From an uncultured Alkaliphilus sp. (lineage in GTDB: Bacteria; Bacillota; Clostridia; Peptostreptococcales; Natronincolaceae), in contig CALJEQ010000008.1 of assembly GCA_938074565.1 (NCBI GenBank), positions 1 to 64,000 on the forward strand: a DNA stretch of 64,000 nt, given 5' to 3'. The notes under the pieces were generated by a model. It had not been told where the DNA came from. It saw only the letters and a list, made by a program, of their open reading frames with translations, and made no database searches. The number at the start of each line of letters is the position of its first letter. The stretch's first letter is position 1. Shown piece after piece: positions 18,382 to 27,500 of the stretch. Made by a program: the position numbers and the translations under genes.

Positions 18382-18819
18382 TTATTTTTTTAATAGCTCT
18401 GTCTTAACATCACGTCTACTTATTCTTATTAAGTAATTTTTATCGATTTTAACACCGGATAATACCGCTCCCATTTTGTACATCTGGATTAAATCTTTTT
18501 CGTCAAGTTCGTAATTTTTTCCCACTGTATCAACTATCTCGTAACGAATTGAATTGGAGTATTTCTTTCGTTTTACCACTGTAAAATGTTCCTTGTCTCC
18601 ATGAATACCAACGTTTAAGAAGTAACTGTTAACCCTCAAATTTGATAAACCAATTGAATCTAACCCAGTAAACCCTTTAATCTCAAGTCCTTCCTTAATA
18701 CCCTTTCTTATCTCTTTCAATGTCCAATTTGATACTTCATGCCGTTCATCATCATCATCATAAAGGTTATAGCTTACTCTACCTGAACTTTCAATCAACT
18801 TAGATATTAGAATTAACAT
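18382..18819 (-). CDS. Small cytosolic protein of the YxLINxxG...VxG family
   Basis: A 145-residue protein without signal or membrane segments. It carries the element-specific motif twice: LKEIRKGIKEGLEIKGFTG near the N-terminus and YEIVDTVGKNYELDEKDL followed by MYKMGAVLSGVKI in the second half. The proteins at 10603 and 12818 share it. It sits between two large surface-protein genes. A good GGAGG ribosome-binding site lies 8 nt from the ATG, and a CTTTTATATGC element related to the recurrent dyad lies about 70 nt upstream. Function unknown. Confidence 0.6.
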   Translation of the reverse strand: MLILISKLIESSGRVSYNLYDDDDERHEVSNWTLKEIRKGIKEGLEIKGFTGLDSIGLSNLRVNSYFLNVGIHGDKEHFTVVKRKKYSNSIRYEIVDTVGKNYELDEKDLIQMYKMGAVLSGVKIDKNYLIRISRRDVKTELLKK

Positions 18820-18890
18820 TTCTTTTTCACCTCCAATCTTTTAAATTCAATATTTAATCACTAATATGTATTTGTAATGGCTTGTATTTT

Positions 18891-18906
18891 CTTTTATATG
18901 CAATAC
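18891..18906 (-). promoter_or_regulatory. GCATATAAAAG element (weak dyad relative)
   Basis: On the minus strand TTGCATATAAAAG lies about 72 nt before the 18382 gene. It matches the CATAT half of the recurrent dyad but lacks the CCT arm. Confidence 0.25.
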
Positions 18907-19000
18907 TTCAAATTGCTCGAAAGTGTCGATTTATGAAAATAAGTTCTATCTCCTAAAATATAAGAATCTGAAATGTATATTTTAAATAATAAAAACAAAA

Positions 19001-19028
19001 GACCCGTATTCCATTTGAATTACGAGCC
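19001..19028 (-). terminator. Terminator after the MucBP/LRR surface gene
   Basis: GACCCGTATTCC (19001-19012) pairs with 19017-19028; on the minus strand TTTTGTTTTTATT follows. Nearly the same hairpin recurs at 23446. Confidence 0.8.
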
Positions 19029-19052
19029 TTTACTTTAAGTTATAAAATTCTA

Positions 19053-22000
19053 CTATTTTTTAATAACTGATATAATATTGTCTTTTGTTATTTCTATAGC
19101 ATCAATTAATTCAATTAATGTAATTTCACTAAAATAATTATTATTGTTCTTGAATATAATCGTCTTATTTAATAATCTTGTTGATAAACTCTTACTTAAC
19201 ACTATTTTCAGTTTTTTATCAATAAGCTCTACCAACTCTTTACTGATATCAATTACAACCTTATCTGAATGTACTTTAATCCTTCTCTTGCTTAACAATC
19301 TTTCTACTTCATCACCTGCTGCGTTTTCAACAGCATATATTTTCAAATTCTTTTTCCTTTGAAGTATAAATATAACTAAGAACAAACCTCCAACTGCTGT
19401 AATTGGTATTAATGGTAATTTCTCTTTTCCCTCTGGTTCAGTATTTATCGTGGTTACAGGTTCCTCAATTGGTTTTTCTATAATTGGCTCGTCTGTTTGC
19501 TCTACTACAGGTTCTGGCTCAATGACTGGTTCGTCTACTTCTTCTATGGCAGGTTCTGCAACCAATTCCACAACAGGTTTAACAGACTCAATGATTGACT
19601 TTGATTCGAATGCTAGTTTTGATTCAACTACTGGCTCTAGTGCAACTGTTGGTTCCGTCTCAACTACTGGTTGTGAATCATCTGCTGTTTGTGGTTCAAC
19701 TACTGTCTCTGATTCATCGACTAGTTCTGTTTCAACTACTAGCTCTGATTCATCCACTGGTTTTGGTTCATCTACTAGCTCTGTCTCTACTACTGACTCT
19801 GGCTCTACAACTGGCTCTGGTTCAATTATTAGTTCTGTCTCAACTACTGTTTCTTCTTTTACTGGTGGTTCTACTACTGGCTGTTCAACTACTGGTGTTT
19901 CTATGATTGTTTCATAATAGATAAATGCGTGCTCTAATAACTTATTGGTTACCGCTAAGATAAAAGTGACTGTATCTACATCTGGTTTAATGTAACCTTC
20001 TATGTCAGGTGCAGTGTATATATGTGTTCCTAGTCCTAATATATTGTGAGTATCTGAATCTTTAATATTTTTTCCTTCACCATCAACATAATTAATTATT
20101 ATTCTTATTGTCTCTGCTTTAGGCTCCTCTGTATAGTAAAATGTATGCTCCAGAACTCCATCATCTGTAATACTAAATGTTACTGCATCTATGTTCGGTT
20201 TAATATAACCTGCTATGTCTGGTGCAATAAATGTTTGTGCTCCTGTTACATTATTATAAACATCAGATTCTTTAATCGTGATACCTTCACTATTTACATA
20301 ATTTAGTATTACTGTTGTCTCTGGTTTTAACTCTGTATAGAAAAAAACATGTATGAAAAGCTGATTAATACTGTTTACAATGAAAGTTATTGTGTCTACA
20401 ACTGGTCTTATAAAGCCCTCAATATGAGGTGCTATATAAGTTTGAGTCTCCACTACATTGTAAAAAACATCTCCTTCTCTTATTTCCATACCTTTATCAT
20501 CGCTATAATAGATATATACAGTTGCATTTGGTATAGGAACTTCCTTATATACTATTGTATATTCGAATATCTGTCCGCTCCAAAGTACGTTAAACCACAT
20601 TACTCCATTCATTACCACATTATATCCTTCTATAATTGGTGCTTCAATGTAATAGGAGTCGCCCCTTTTGGTAAAAACATCTGTATCTTTAATAGTGTTC
20701 CCTTTATCATCTTGATAGTGTATTGTAACTGTTGATATTTTAGCAGGACTCTGAAAACTGAACTGATAATAGTTTAAGTTACTCAGAAAATACCCATGTA
20801 TAGTTTTATTTGGTTCTAGATTAAAATCTATACGGTTATTGTCAAGCATAAGCCAATTTAAGTTAACCAGACCTGCCAAGGGTTCTATATCTTCTACTCT
20901 ATTATGAATTAAGTTAATCCTTTTTAAATTTGTAAGACCTTCTAATGCCGTAATATCTGCTATGTTGTTAAACCCTAAGTCAATCTCTTCCAAGTTTACA
21001 AGATTAACCAATGCATTTATATCACTTATACCATTACCCGATAAAGTAAGTTTTTTCAGCTGAGTAAGACCAGCCAAAGAGCATATATCAGTCATATTGT
21101 TATTACTTATTTCGAGGTTGATTAAACTGGTCATACCAGGCAAGTATTCAGTTATATTACTACTATCTAATCCATTATTTCTTAAGGTTAGATTTTTTAA
21201 ATTTATCGCATATTCAATTCCGGCAAAGTGTATCACATCTATGTTCTGAATATTAAGATTCTCTAATTTTGCCATATCAGTGGTTGTAATATCTTCAGAA
21301 TACAAACCCAAAGCGTTTTTTATACGATTTCTAAAATTATCATCAGGTATGTTAATTATCTCTGTGGGAATATACTTTTTGTATATAAATGTATGCTCAA
21401 ACGTATCTCCATCATTAAATACATTGACTGTATAGTAATTTTCATCTGGATTAATGTAACCTTCTATATCCGGTGCAGTGTAGGTTTGGTTGCCCATGAC
21501 ATCAGCGTAAATCTCTGTTTCTTTAATAGAATTTCCTTTCTCATCATGATAGTTAATAATAACTGTTCCCTTTGGTAATATTTTAGTATATACGAAGTAA
21601 TGATAATAATAGTCACCATCCACTGTTATTGTGAATGTGACGGTATCTTCACTCGGTTTATTGTAACCCTCTATATCGGGCGCTGTGTAGATTTGCGTAC
21701 CTTGAATGTCATAATACATATCTTTGTCTCTAAGTATATTACTACTATCATCTAGATAATAAATATCAACCACCCCAAATGAACCAATTCTATTATAGTA
21801 GAAGGTGTGTGCTTCAAATTGACCTTCTGTTGTTATCGTTACTGTAACGGTATCTCCAACTGGTTTAGTGAATCCTTCTATCTCTGGTGCCGTGTATATT
21901 TGTGTACCCGCGACATCTAAGTAATAATCTGATACTTTAGCTGGATAATAGTATCCATTGAAATGTCTATATCTATAGTTAATTGTGACTGTCCCTTTTG

Positions 22001-22340
22001 GCATACCAGAAGTTATTTCATAGTAAGGTGTATTTTGTGTTTGAACTCCTCCAATGTTTATTGACATTACTTCCTCACCAGTAGGAGTGATTTTTTCTTC
22101 TGTTGATTCATTATCAGTTGTATTAATTGCTTCTTCCTCTATGCTGGTTATTTCTTCGCCTATAGCTCTATCTTCATCACCTGTAGGTATGCTTTCATCA
22201 ATCGTACCTCCATCATCAACTATTGTAACAATACCTTCATCATCCATAGGCTGTTCTATTGTATCAGCAAATGCTGTGCATACATTTGTAAATAACAAAG
22301 ATATAATCAATATTATTATGATTAACTTTTTATTCACCAT
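19053..22340 (-). CDS. MucBP/LRR surface protein with membrane anchor and cytosolic tail
   Basis: A 1095-residue adhesin-like protein. Signal peptide (cleavage after AFA); three MucBP-like repeats of about 65 residues (each with YTAPxIEGYxxP); an SDS22/internalin-type leucine-rich block (about 340-500; LxxLxLxxNxIxDIxxLxxL); four further MucBP repeats; a long Glu/Pro/Val stalk (VVEPE, VVETE units); one transmembrane helix (LPLIPITAVGGLFLVIFIL); and a tail of about 85 residues. The tail is lysine-rich and probably cytosolic, unlike sortase substrates, which end a few residues after the helix. MucBP and LRR modules bind host glycoproteins or other surfaces in known proteins. The target here is unknown. 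Confidence 0.8.
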   Translation of the reverse strand: MVNKKLIIIILIISLLFTNVCTAFADTIEQPMDDEGIVTIVDDGGTIDESIPTGDEDRAIGEEITSIEEEAINTTDNESTEEKITPTGEEVMSINIGGVQTQNTPYYEITSGMPKGTVTINYRYRHFNGYYYPAKVSDYYLDVAGTQIYTAPEIEGFTKPVGDTVTVTITTEGQFEAHTFYYNRIGSFGVVDIYYLDDSSNILRDKDMYYDIQGTQIYTAPDIEGYNKPSEDTVTFTITVDGDYYYHYFVYTKILPKGTVIINYHDEKGNSIKETEIYADVMGNQTYTAPDIEGYINPDENYYTVNVFNDGDTFEHTFIYKKYIPTEIINIPDDNFRNRIKNALGLYSEDITTTDMAKLENLNIQNIDVIHFAGIEYAINLKNLTLRNNGLDSSNITEYLPGMTSLINLEISNNNMTDICSLAGLTQLKKLTLSGNGISDINALVNLVNLEEIDLGFNNIADITALEGLTNLKRINLIHNRVEDIEPLAGLVNLNWLMLDNNRIDFNLEPNKTIHGYFLSNLNYYQFSFQSPAKISTVTIHYQDDKGNTIKDTDVFTKRGDSYYIEAPIIEGYNVVMNGVMWFNVLWSGQIFEYTIVYKEVPIPNATVYIYYSDDKGMEIREGDVFYNVVETQTYIAPHIEGFIRPVVDTITFIVNSINQLFIHVFFYTELKPETTVILNYVNSEGITIKESDVYNNVTGAQTFIAPDIAGYIKPNIDAVTFSITDDGVLEHTFYYTEEPKAETIRIIINYVDGEGKNIKDSDTHNILGLGTHIYTAPDIEGYIKPDVDTVTFILAVTNKLLEHAFIYYETIIETPVVEQPVVEPPVKEETVVETELIIEPEPVVEPESVVETELVDEPKPVDESELVVETELVDESETVVEPQTADDSQPVVETEPTVALEPVVESKLAFESKSIIESVKPVVELVAEPAIEEVDEPVIEPEPVVEQTDEPIIEKPIEEPVTTINTEPEGKEKLPLIPITAVGGLFLVIFILQRKKNLKIYAVENAAGDEVERLLSKRRIKVHSDKVVIDISKELVELIDKKLKIVLSKSLSTRLLNKTIIFKNNNNYFSEITLIELIDAIEITKDNIISVIKK

Positions 22341-22376
22341 AGCTTTTTCCTCCTTTCTATTTTTTTTATAGCTACA

Positions 22377-23204
22377 CTATCCTAATTTGAAATAAGCCTT
22401 TATCATTTTTACTAAAGTATCAATGAAATCAATGATATCAATCTCCCCCTTACTAGCCCCGTAGGCTACTGCCGCTGTTAAAATAAACGATGCTACAATC
22501 GAGTAAACATTTTCTAATAAAGGCGCTATTAAATTTACAAATAGTGATAGCAACTTATAGATGTAATTTAGTGTAAACACGAATATATTTTCTCTCTTGA
22601 TGGCTTGTACAACTGGAATTGCTACTGTATTATTGGTTAAATTATTGGCATTACTACTTTTTACTACCTCCGCTTTATTATTTTCTTTCTCAGCAACAAC
22701 TTTTTTAATTTCCTCTGCTTCCTCAACTCCCTTAGGTTCCTCATTTTCATATAAACCCTTATCAAAAGGGTGAATGCTATTTTTAAATCCCTGAGCTGTT
22801 TCATTCTCGTATAAATCCTCATAAAAGCCAAACAGACTATCTTCAGCATTTATATCTGTTTTATTGTTATATAGCTCTGCTTTACCTTCAGTAATACGCC
22901 TAATCTTGTAAACATCTACTGGCTCAAACATGATATCTCGTATATCAAATTTGAGGCACATTTTAATTTCATCAGCTTCATCCTCGTTTGTGATGTATAT
23001 AATTCTTCTGTTCGATTGTTTTAAAAATAATAGTAGCTCACTAATTATCATTTCTGTTGCCTTTAGATGTTTTGAAATAACTACTGTATCGAATTTAAGC
23101 GAATCTTCATATAAAGATTCCACAGACTCTAATATCTCACTATCTTTTAAGTATTCTTTTAAACTTTCATCTACGTCTTTTTTTCCTGTTGCTATGGCTA
23201 TCAT
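22377..23204 (-). CDS. Receiver-like N-terminus plus membrane helices (TadZ-like?)
   Basis: About 275 residues; ATG at 23204 is preferred over the GTG at 23216 given AAGGAGGTG. The first 125 residues look like an atypical receiver domain (MIAIATGKKDVDESLKEYL; RRIIYITNEDEADEI; FDIRDIMFEPVDVYKI), as at the N-terminus of TadZ/CpaE pilus-assembly proteins. Instead of the usual ATPase part there is an acidic linker and, at the C-terminus, one or two hydrophobic segments (IYKLLSLFVNLIAPLL; SIVASFILTAAVAYGA). It is probably a membrane-tethered localisation or regulatory protein of the surface apparatus. The TadZ parallel is inference. Confidence 0.5.
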   Translation of the reverse strand: MIAIATGKKDVDESLKEYLKDSEILESVESLYEDSLKFDTVVISKHLKATEMIISELLLFLKQSNRRIIYITNEDEADEIKMCLKFDIRDIMFEPVDVYKIRRITEGKAELYNNKTDINAEDSLFGFYEDLYENETAQGFKNSIHPFDKGLYENEEPKGVEEAEEIKKVVAEKENNKAEVVKSSNANNLTNNTVAIPVVQAIKRENIFVFTLNYIYKLLSLFVNLIAPLLENVYSIVASFILTAAVAYGASKGEIDIIDFIDTLVKMIKAYFKLG

Positions 23205-23304
23205 TTTAGAACTCACCTCCTTACACTGATAATTTTTATACCTTTTAAGCCTTTCTACCGTTGTTACTACAATTGACTTATCTTTTTTTCTTTACAATTT
23301 AATT

Positions 23305-23325
23305 CTCTATATGCCTTATAACAGG
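23305..23325 (-). promoter_or_regulatory. Recurrent element dyad, copy B
   Basis: On the minus strand CCTGTTATAAGGCATATAGAG: CCTG, four bases, AAGGCATAT. It lies about 100 nt before the 22377 gene. Confidence 0.4.
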
Positions 23326-23445
23326 ATGATTATTTTTAAAATATGTACTACTGAAATTTGCTACACGAAATGACTTCAATATAACTTGCAATAGCTCATA
23401 AACTTAATGACCCTGAAATGCCTGTTTTGAGGCTTAAAATCAAAA

Positions 23446-23473
23446 GACCCGTAATTCCTTTGAATTACGAGCC
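23446..23473 (-). terminator. Terminator after the 23515 gene
   Basis: GACCCGTAATTCC pairs with GAATTACGAGCC; the minus strand continues TTTTGATTTT. The hairpin is almost the same as that at 19001. Confidence 0.75.
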
Positions 23474-23514
23474 TAGATAATATTTATATGTAACAGGTAA
23501 CCAGTAACTAATCA

Positions 23515-24366
23515 CTACAGTGTTTCTACTTGCACTTTCACCTGTATTGGAAGTGTCTCAAATTCTAATAAACATCTATATTGAAATGTGTGATAACCTA
23601 CCCAACTCATTCCATGCTTAGCTATTAACTGAATAGATATTCTTGCTTCCGGTTGTATTACACATACTACTTCTGACCGTTGGCTGCTCTCATCATCAAA
23701 CCAGTACTTGCAAACTTCTAAACCATCCGCACTTCTAATCTGAATGCCTAAGGCTATATTAGATGCTGTGTCTTTTCTACCTAACGACAGCCAATTTTGG
23801 AACTTGTCTACTCTAACAACCTTAGGGGTATTTTCACCAATGCTTATACATGAGTTTGCCTTTAATATCAATGCTGTAGACCCTGTATTTATCAAAATTG
23901 CTGGTGCTGATGAAAACCCTCCATTGTTTGGATTTATATTAAACTCTGAACTAAATGGTTGGATTATGCTGGTGTTAAAGTCTATATTTTCACCACCAAT
24001 GCTATAGCTCCCTTCTTTAATTGTTATTGCACTTGGTGTAGTTACTAAAGGCTGATGCTTTGTCTCTACTATTACCGTATTCTCAATAATAATATCTGTC
24101 TGTTCTCCAACCTCACTAGCCGGAACGGCTTCCTCCACTAGTATAATTTCTGTATCCTCCGGTTTTTCAGCTGTGACATCTCCATCTCCCTGCTGCTCAA
24201 TTTCTTCTGGTACAGTTAACTCAATGTCATTCGGTACTTCATAAACTTCTTCAGTAACAGTTTTCCTTGTATTATCCACTTGCTCAAAATCATCAGTCGC
24301 CCATGCTATCAATATAAAAGATGAAAGCATAGATGATACAAGAAGCAATGCAAGTAATTTCTTCAT
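23515..24366 (-). CDS. Secreted protein distantly related to the AKYGKAW family
   Basis: A 283-residue exported protein with signal peptide (cleavage near AWA). An acidic Glu/Val/Thr-rich segment (about 25-110) is followed by a C-terminal domain of about 135 residues. That domain carries QNWLSLGRKDTASNIAL and RISIQLIAKHGMSWVGYHTF, which match in order the WNNLSR...K and AKYGKAW elements of the proteins at 15192 and 15822. It is probably a third, divergent member of that family. It lies between the giant membrane protein gene and the receiver-like gene, so it is likely part of the same apparatus. Confidence 0.6.
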   Translation of the reverse strand: MKKLLALLLVSSMLSSFILIAWATDDFEQVDNTRKTVTEEVYEVPNDIELTVPEEIEQQGDGDVTAEKPEDTEIILVEEAVPASEVGEQTDIIIENTVIVETKHQPLVTTPSAITIKEGSYSIGGENIDFNTSIIQPFSSEFNINPNNGGFSSAPAILINTGSTALILKANSCISIGENTPKVVRVDKFQNWLSLGRKDTASNIALGIQIRSADGLEVCKYWFDDESSQRSEVVCVIQPEARISIQLIAKHGMSWVGYHTFQYRCLLEFETLPIQVKVQVETL

Positions 24367-24493
24367 ATCACAATCCTCCTAACTCTATAGTTTTGTATTT
24401 TATTCATTGATATGTTTTAGATGTGGATTTTAATTTTTTCAAAATGTCTTATGATATTGTATTGATGCTTTTAAATATGCTTATTAAAATTGT

Positions 24494-24518
24494 AAGGGTT
24501 GCCAAACTGACAACCCTT
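24494..24518. terminator. Hairpin after the giant membrane protein gene
   Basis: AAGGGTTG (24494-24501) pairs with CAACCCTT (24511-24518). The T tract is weak on both strands (ACAATTTT on minus, GTTTTACTTT on plus). Confidence 0.55.
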
Positions 24519-24530
24519 GTTTTACTTTAA

Positions 24531-27500
24531 TTATCTCATTTTCTTTCCTTTTTCTATTTCAACATCTATTGATTCTGAATCTGAGTTATCATCATAGTAG
24601 TAGTTGCCATATTCATATCTTCTGCTGACATAATCCTTATCATCTTCCATACCAGAGTTAGAATCTCTACTTACTTCTGAATCAACCTTATAAACCTCTC
24701 CTGAATTCATACCCTCTGATAACCTTCCTCTCCTGCTAAAGCTATTGAATAAACCTTTATCTGACCTACTACTTTCATAATAAGATTCGTTGCCAAAGTT
24801 TTGTATCTTATCTCCTAATCTATCCATACCACTTGCTATTCCTTCTGTAACCATTCCTGCTATAGAAGTGTAAACTTCTAATCCCATGTCCCTATAATTT
24901 TTAAAGCAGAAGTCTATCATCTTAAACATGGCGAATATATAACCCACACTGACTAGTATTATGATTATAAAGCTCCAAACTGGATTTCCAGTATTAACTT
25001 GTACTGTTTGTACCGTTAATACTGCATCAGATGTTGTTACAGCCATCAAACCACTGAATACCGCATAATATACTAGTGTTAACACTAAGAATATTAAATT
25101 ACTTATTATATAACCACACGACACTTTAGTTTTTTGCTTGTTGCTTCCAAGTAGTGCATATAGTATAGCTACAAATCCTAGATAGAATATTAATCCCATC
25201 GTTACGTTTCTTACTAATGGTATTATATACGAACACAAGAATGCTGCTGTTAGTAACAGTGATGCACTAAATATATCTGCGTCACTTATTATATTTTGCA
25301 TTGTGTCCCCATAAATGTAAGTAGTATCTTTAGTAACGTTTAGCATTAACATTTTCATTACGGAGTCGAATGATATTGCTCTTAAATCTAATCCGTTAGG
25401 ATACATTGTGTATGCTCCGTTTAACAACCCAGACGGAGAGAACTCCGAGTTAAATGCTAGTACTGCTTCTGTAGTCATTTGTCTTAGCATAACCTCTTTG
25501 GTCATTCCCTTAACATTTGCATAGTTTATTAGCAGTGTCCAACGTCTAGATATATCTTTATTTACTTTAATAGATTTAAGTTCCACTATATTTAAGTCAG
25601 ACTCGTGTAATCCTAATGAGTGCATTTGCGCTTCACTGAACACCATAGGTCTGTCTGAAGGATAGCAGTCAATCAAAGTAGGATTCTTTATTTCTATTTT
25701 ATTGCCATTTGTATCTCTCACTATTGCTGGTCTAGTAAACTCTGGAGACTCCATAATCTTTGTTACCCAGTTACTTCTAAACATCCAAGATTTATAGTTA
25801 TTTTTGTATATCTCGTATTCTTCTATCTCTGCATTTCCCAGTACTCCAGACTTACCATCAAATCCGCCTGCTGTAATTTGCATTTGATATAAGTACGGCA
25901 CCATATTTGTGAATAGTTCTTCTAAGTCTGCTACGTCTCTTATATACCCACTCTCTCCTGCGTGCATAAATGATGTTCTCACTTCTCCACCGTCAGTCAA
26001 TTTTCTATACTGTCCTTGTAGCTTACCTATTAATGCTCCCAGTGTTACATCAGTTTGGAAACTACTCTTTACTGCTCCATACATAAAGTGATATGGGTTT
26101 TCTGTTGCCCACAAGTAACCAAAAGATTGTCTTACTGTCCCTCTATCAAATCTATTGTATGTTCCTGCTTGTTGCTCAAGTAACATAGCTGTTGATATAA
26201 ATGATTGTGCTTTTGAAGACTGTAATGATGTCTCTACATATTTTCTATATGATTTTTCTCCTTCGTAGTTACCACTAAATCCATACGCTCTGTTTAACGG
26301 ATTTGCGTTAGTTTTTAGTAAGTAGAAGTATGTGTGAGGCATTTCATCCACTGATATACCTCTATAATACGCTTCAGCTCTATAAGGTATAGTAGCTCCA
26401 TTAGAAATTAGTGTAGTGTCCTTATAGTCAGGGTAGTACGATTTCCTGTCAGCTAATTTTATAGGTTCCTCTGTGTTAGCCACGGGTGCTCCATTGCCAT
26501 TGTTAGAAGTCTGTTGTTGTCCATTAACTGTTGTAGATGTTAGCGCGTCCTCTGGTTTGTATAACCAGTACATATTTGATATGTCATCGTACATATCTCC
26601 TAGAGGTACATATACATAGTTAGCTGAACCGTCGTTAGCTGTAAACTGTCTCATTATCATAGGTAGCATCCATCTAGCTGACCTAAGCTTTTGTATCTCG
26701 GCATAATTACCACTTTGAGTCTGTGTCACTTTTCTAGATATATCATTTTTAAGCATTAAAGCCCTATCTAGATAAACAACGTTTAGTGTTTTTACTAGCT
26801 CTATTACCTGTGACTGCTCCTGTTTACTAAGGGAGCTTAAGTAACCAGTTGATATAGATGTCCTTTTGACAGCATCCGCTTCCATAGTTGCATTAGTTAC
26901 TGACTCTGATATACTCCAGTATGTCATTTTATCCTTAAACATGTTCTGTACGAAATTATTTATAACAGCAGGAGTTACTTCACCTGCTGACGGAACTAAC
27001 AATACAGTATTGATTACCACAGTCAATGCTATTAAAAACCACGATATTTTCCGTCCTTTAAACAATCCCATGACTATTATCAAAATAAATGATATTGCTA
27101 TGATATACATTGCTACTTTGGTATATATCTTCATAAACCACGCTGTCATGAAGTTGTCAGAGTATGAATCTAATGCTAAAAATCCTGTGGCATTGCGTGT
27201 GGCTAAGTTAGGTGATATGTTTGAATAATACGATGTTGAGTTACCGTACACTATCTTTTGGTACGTATCATAAATAAAGTTAGTAAGATAACTATTCATC
27301 ATCTCGTTTCTATATTGCTTACCTTCCGTTGGATGCAACATCATATAGGTAAAATTGAGTACTTCTTTCTTTTTATCTTCCGCCGTCTTAATATCTGCAA
27401 TGGTGTTTATATCTACTTTTAAAATGTCTTCCTCACCGTTAAAAATACGTGGATTGAACTCACTTGTAGCTCCACCTGTTAAACCCTTTGATTTTACCCC

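Noticed and set aside
19450..19917. Ser/Thr-rich plus-strand frames of 155 and 103 codons
   Set aside because: They are complements of the Glu/Pro/Val stalk repeats of the 19053 gene; no ribosome-binding site.
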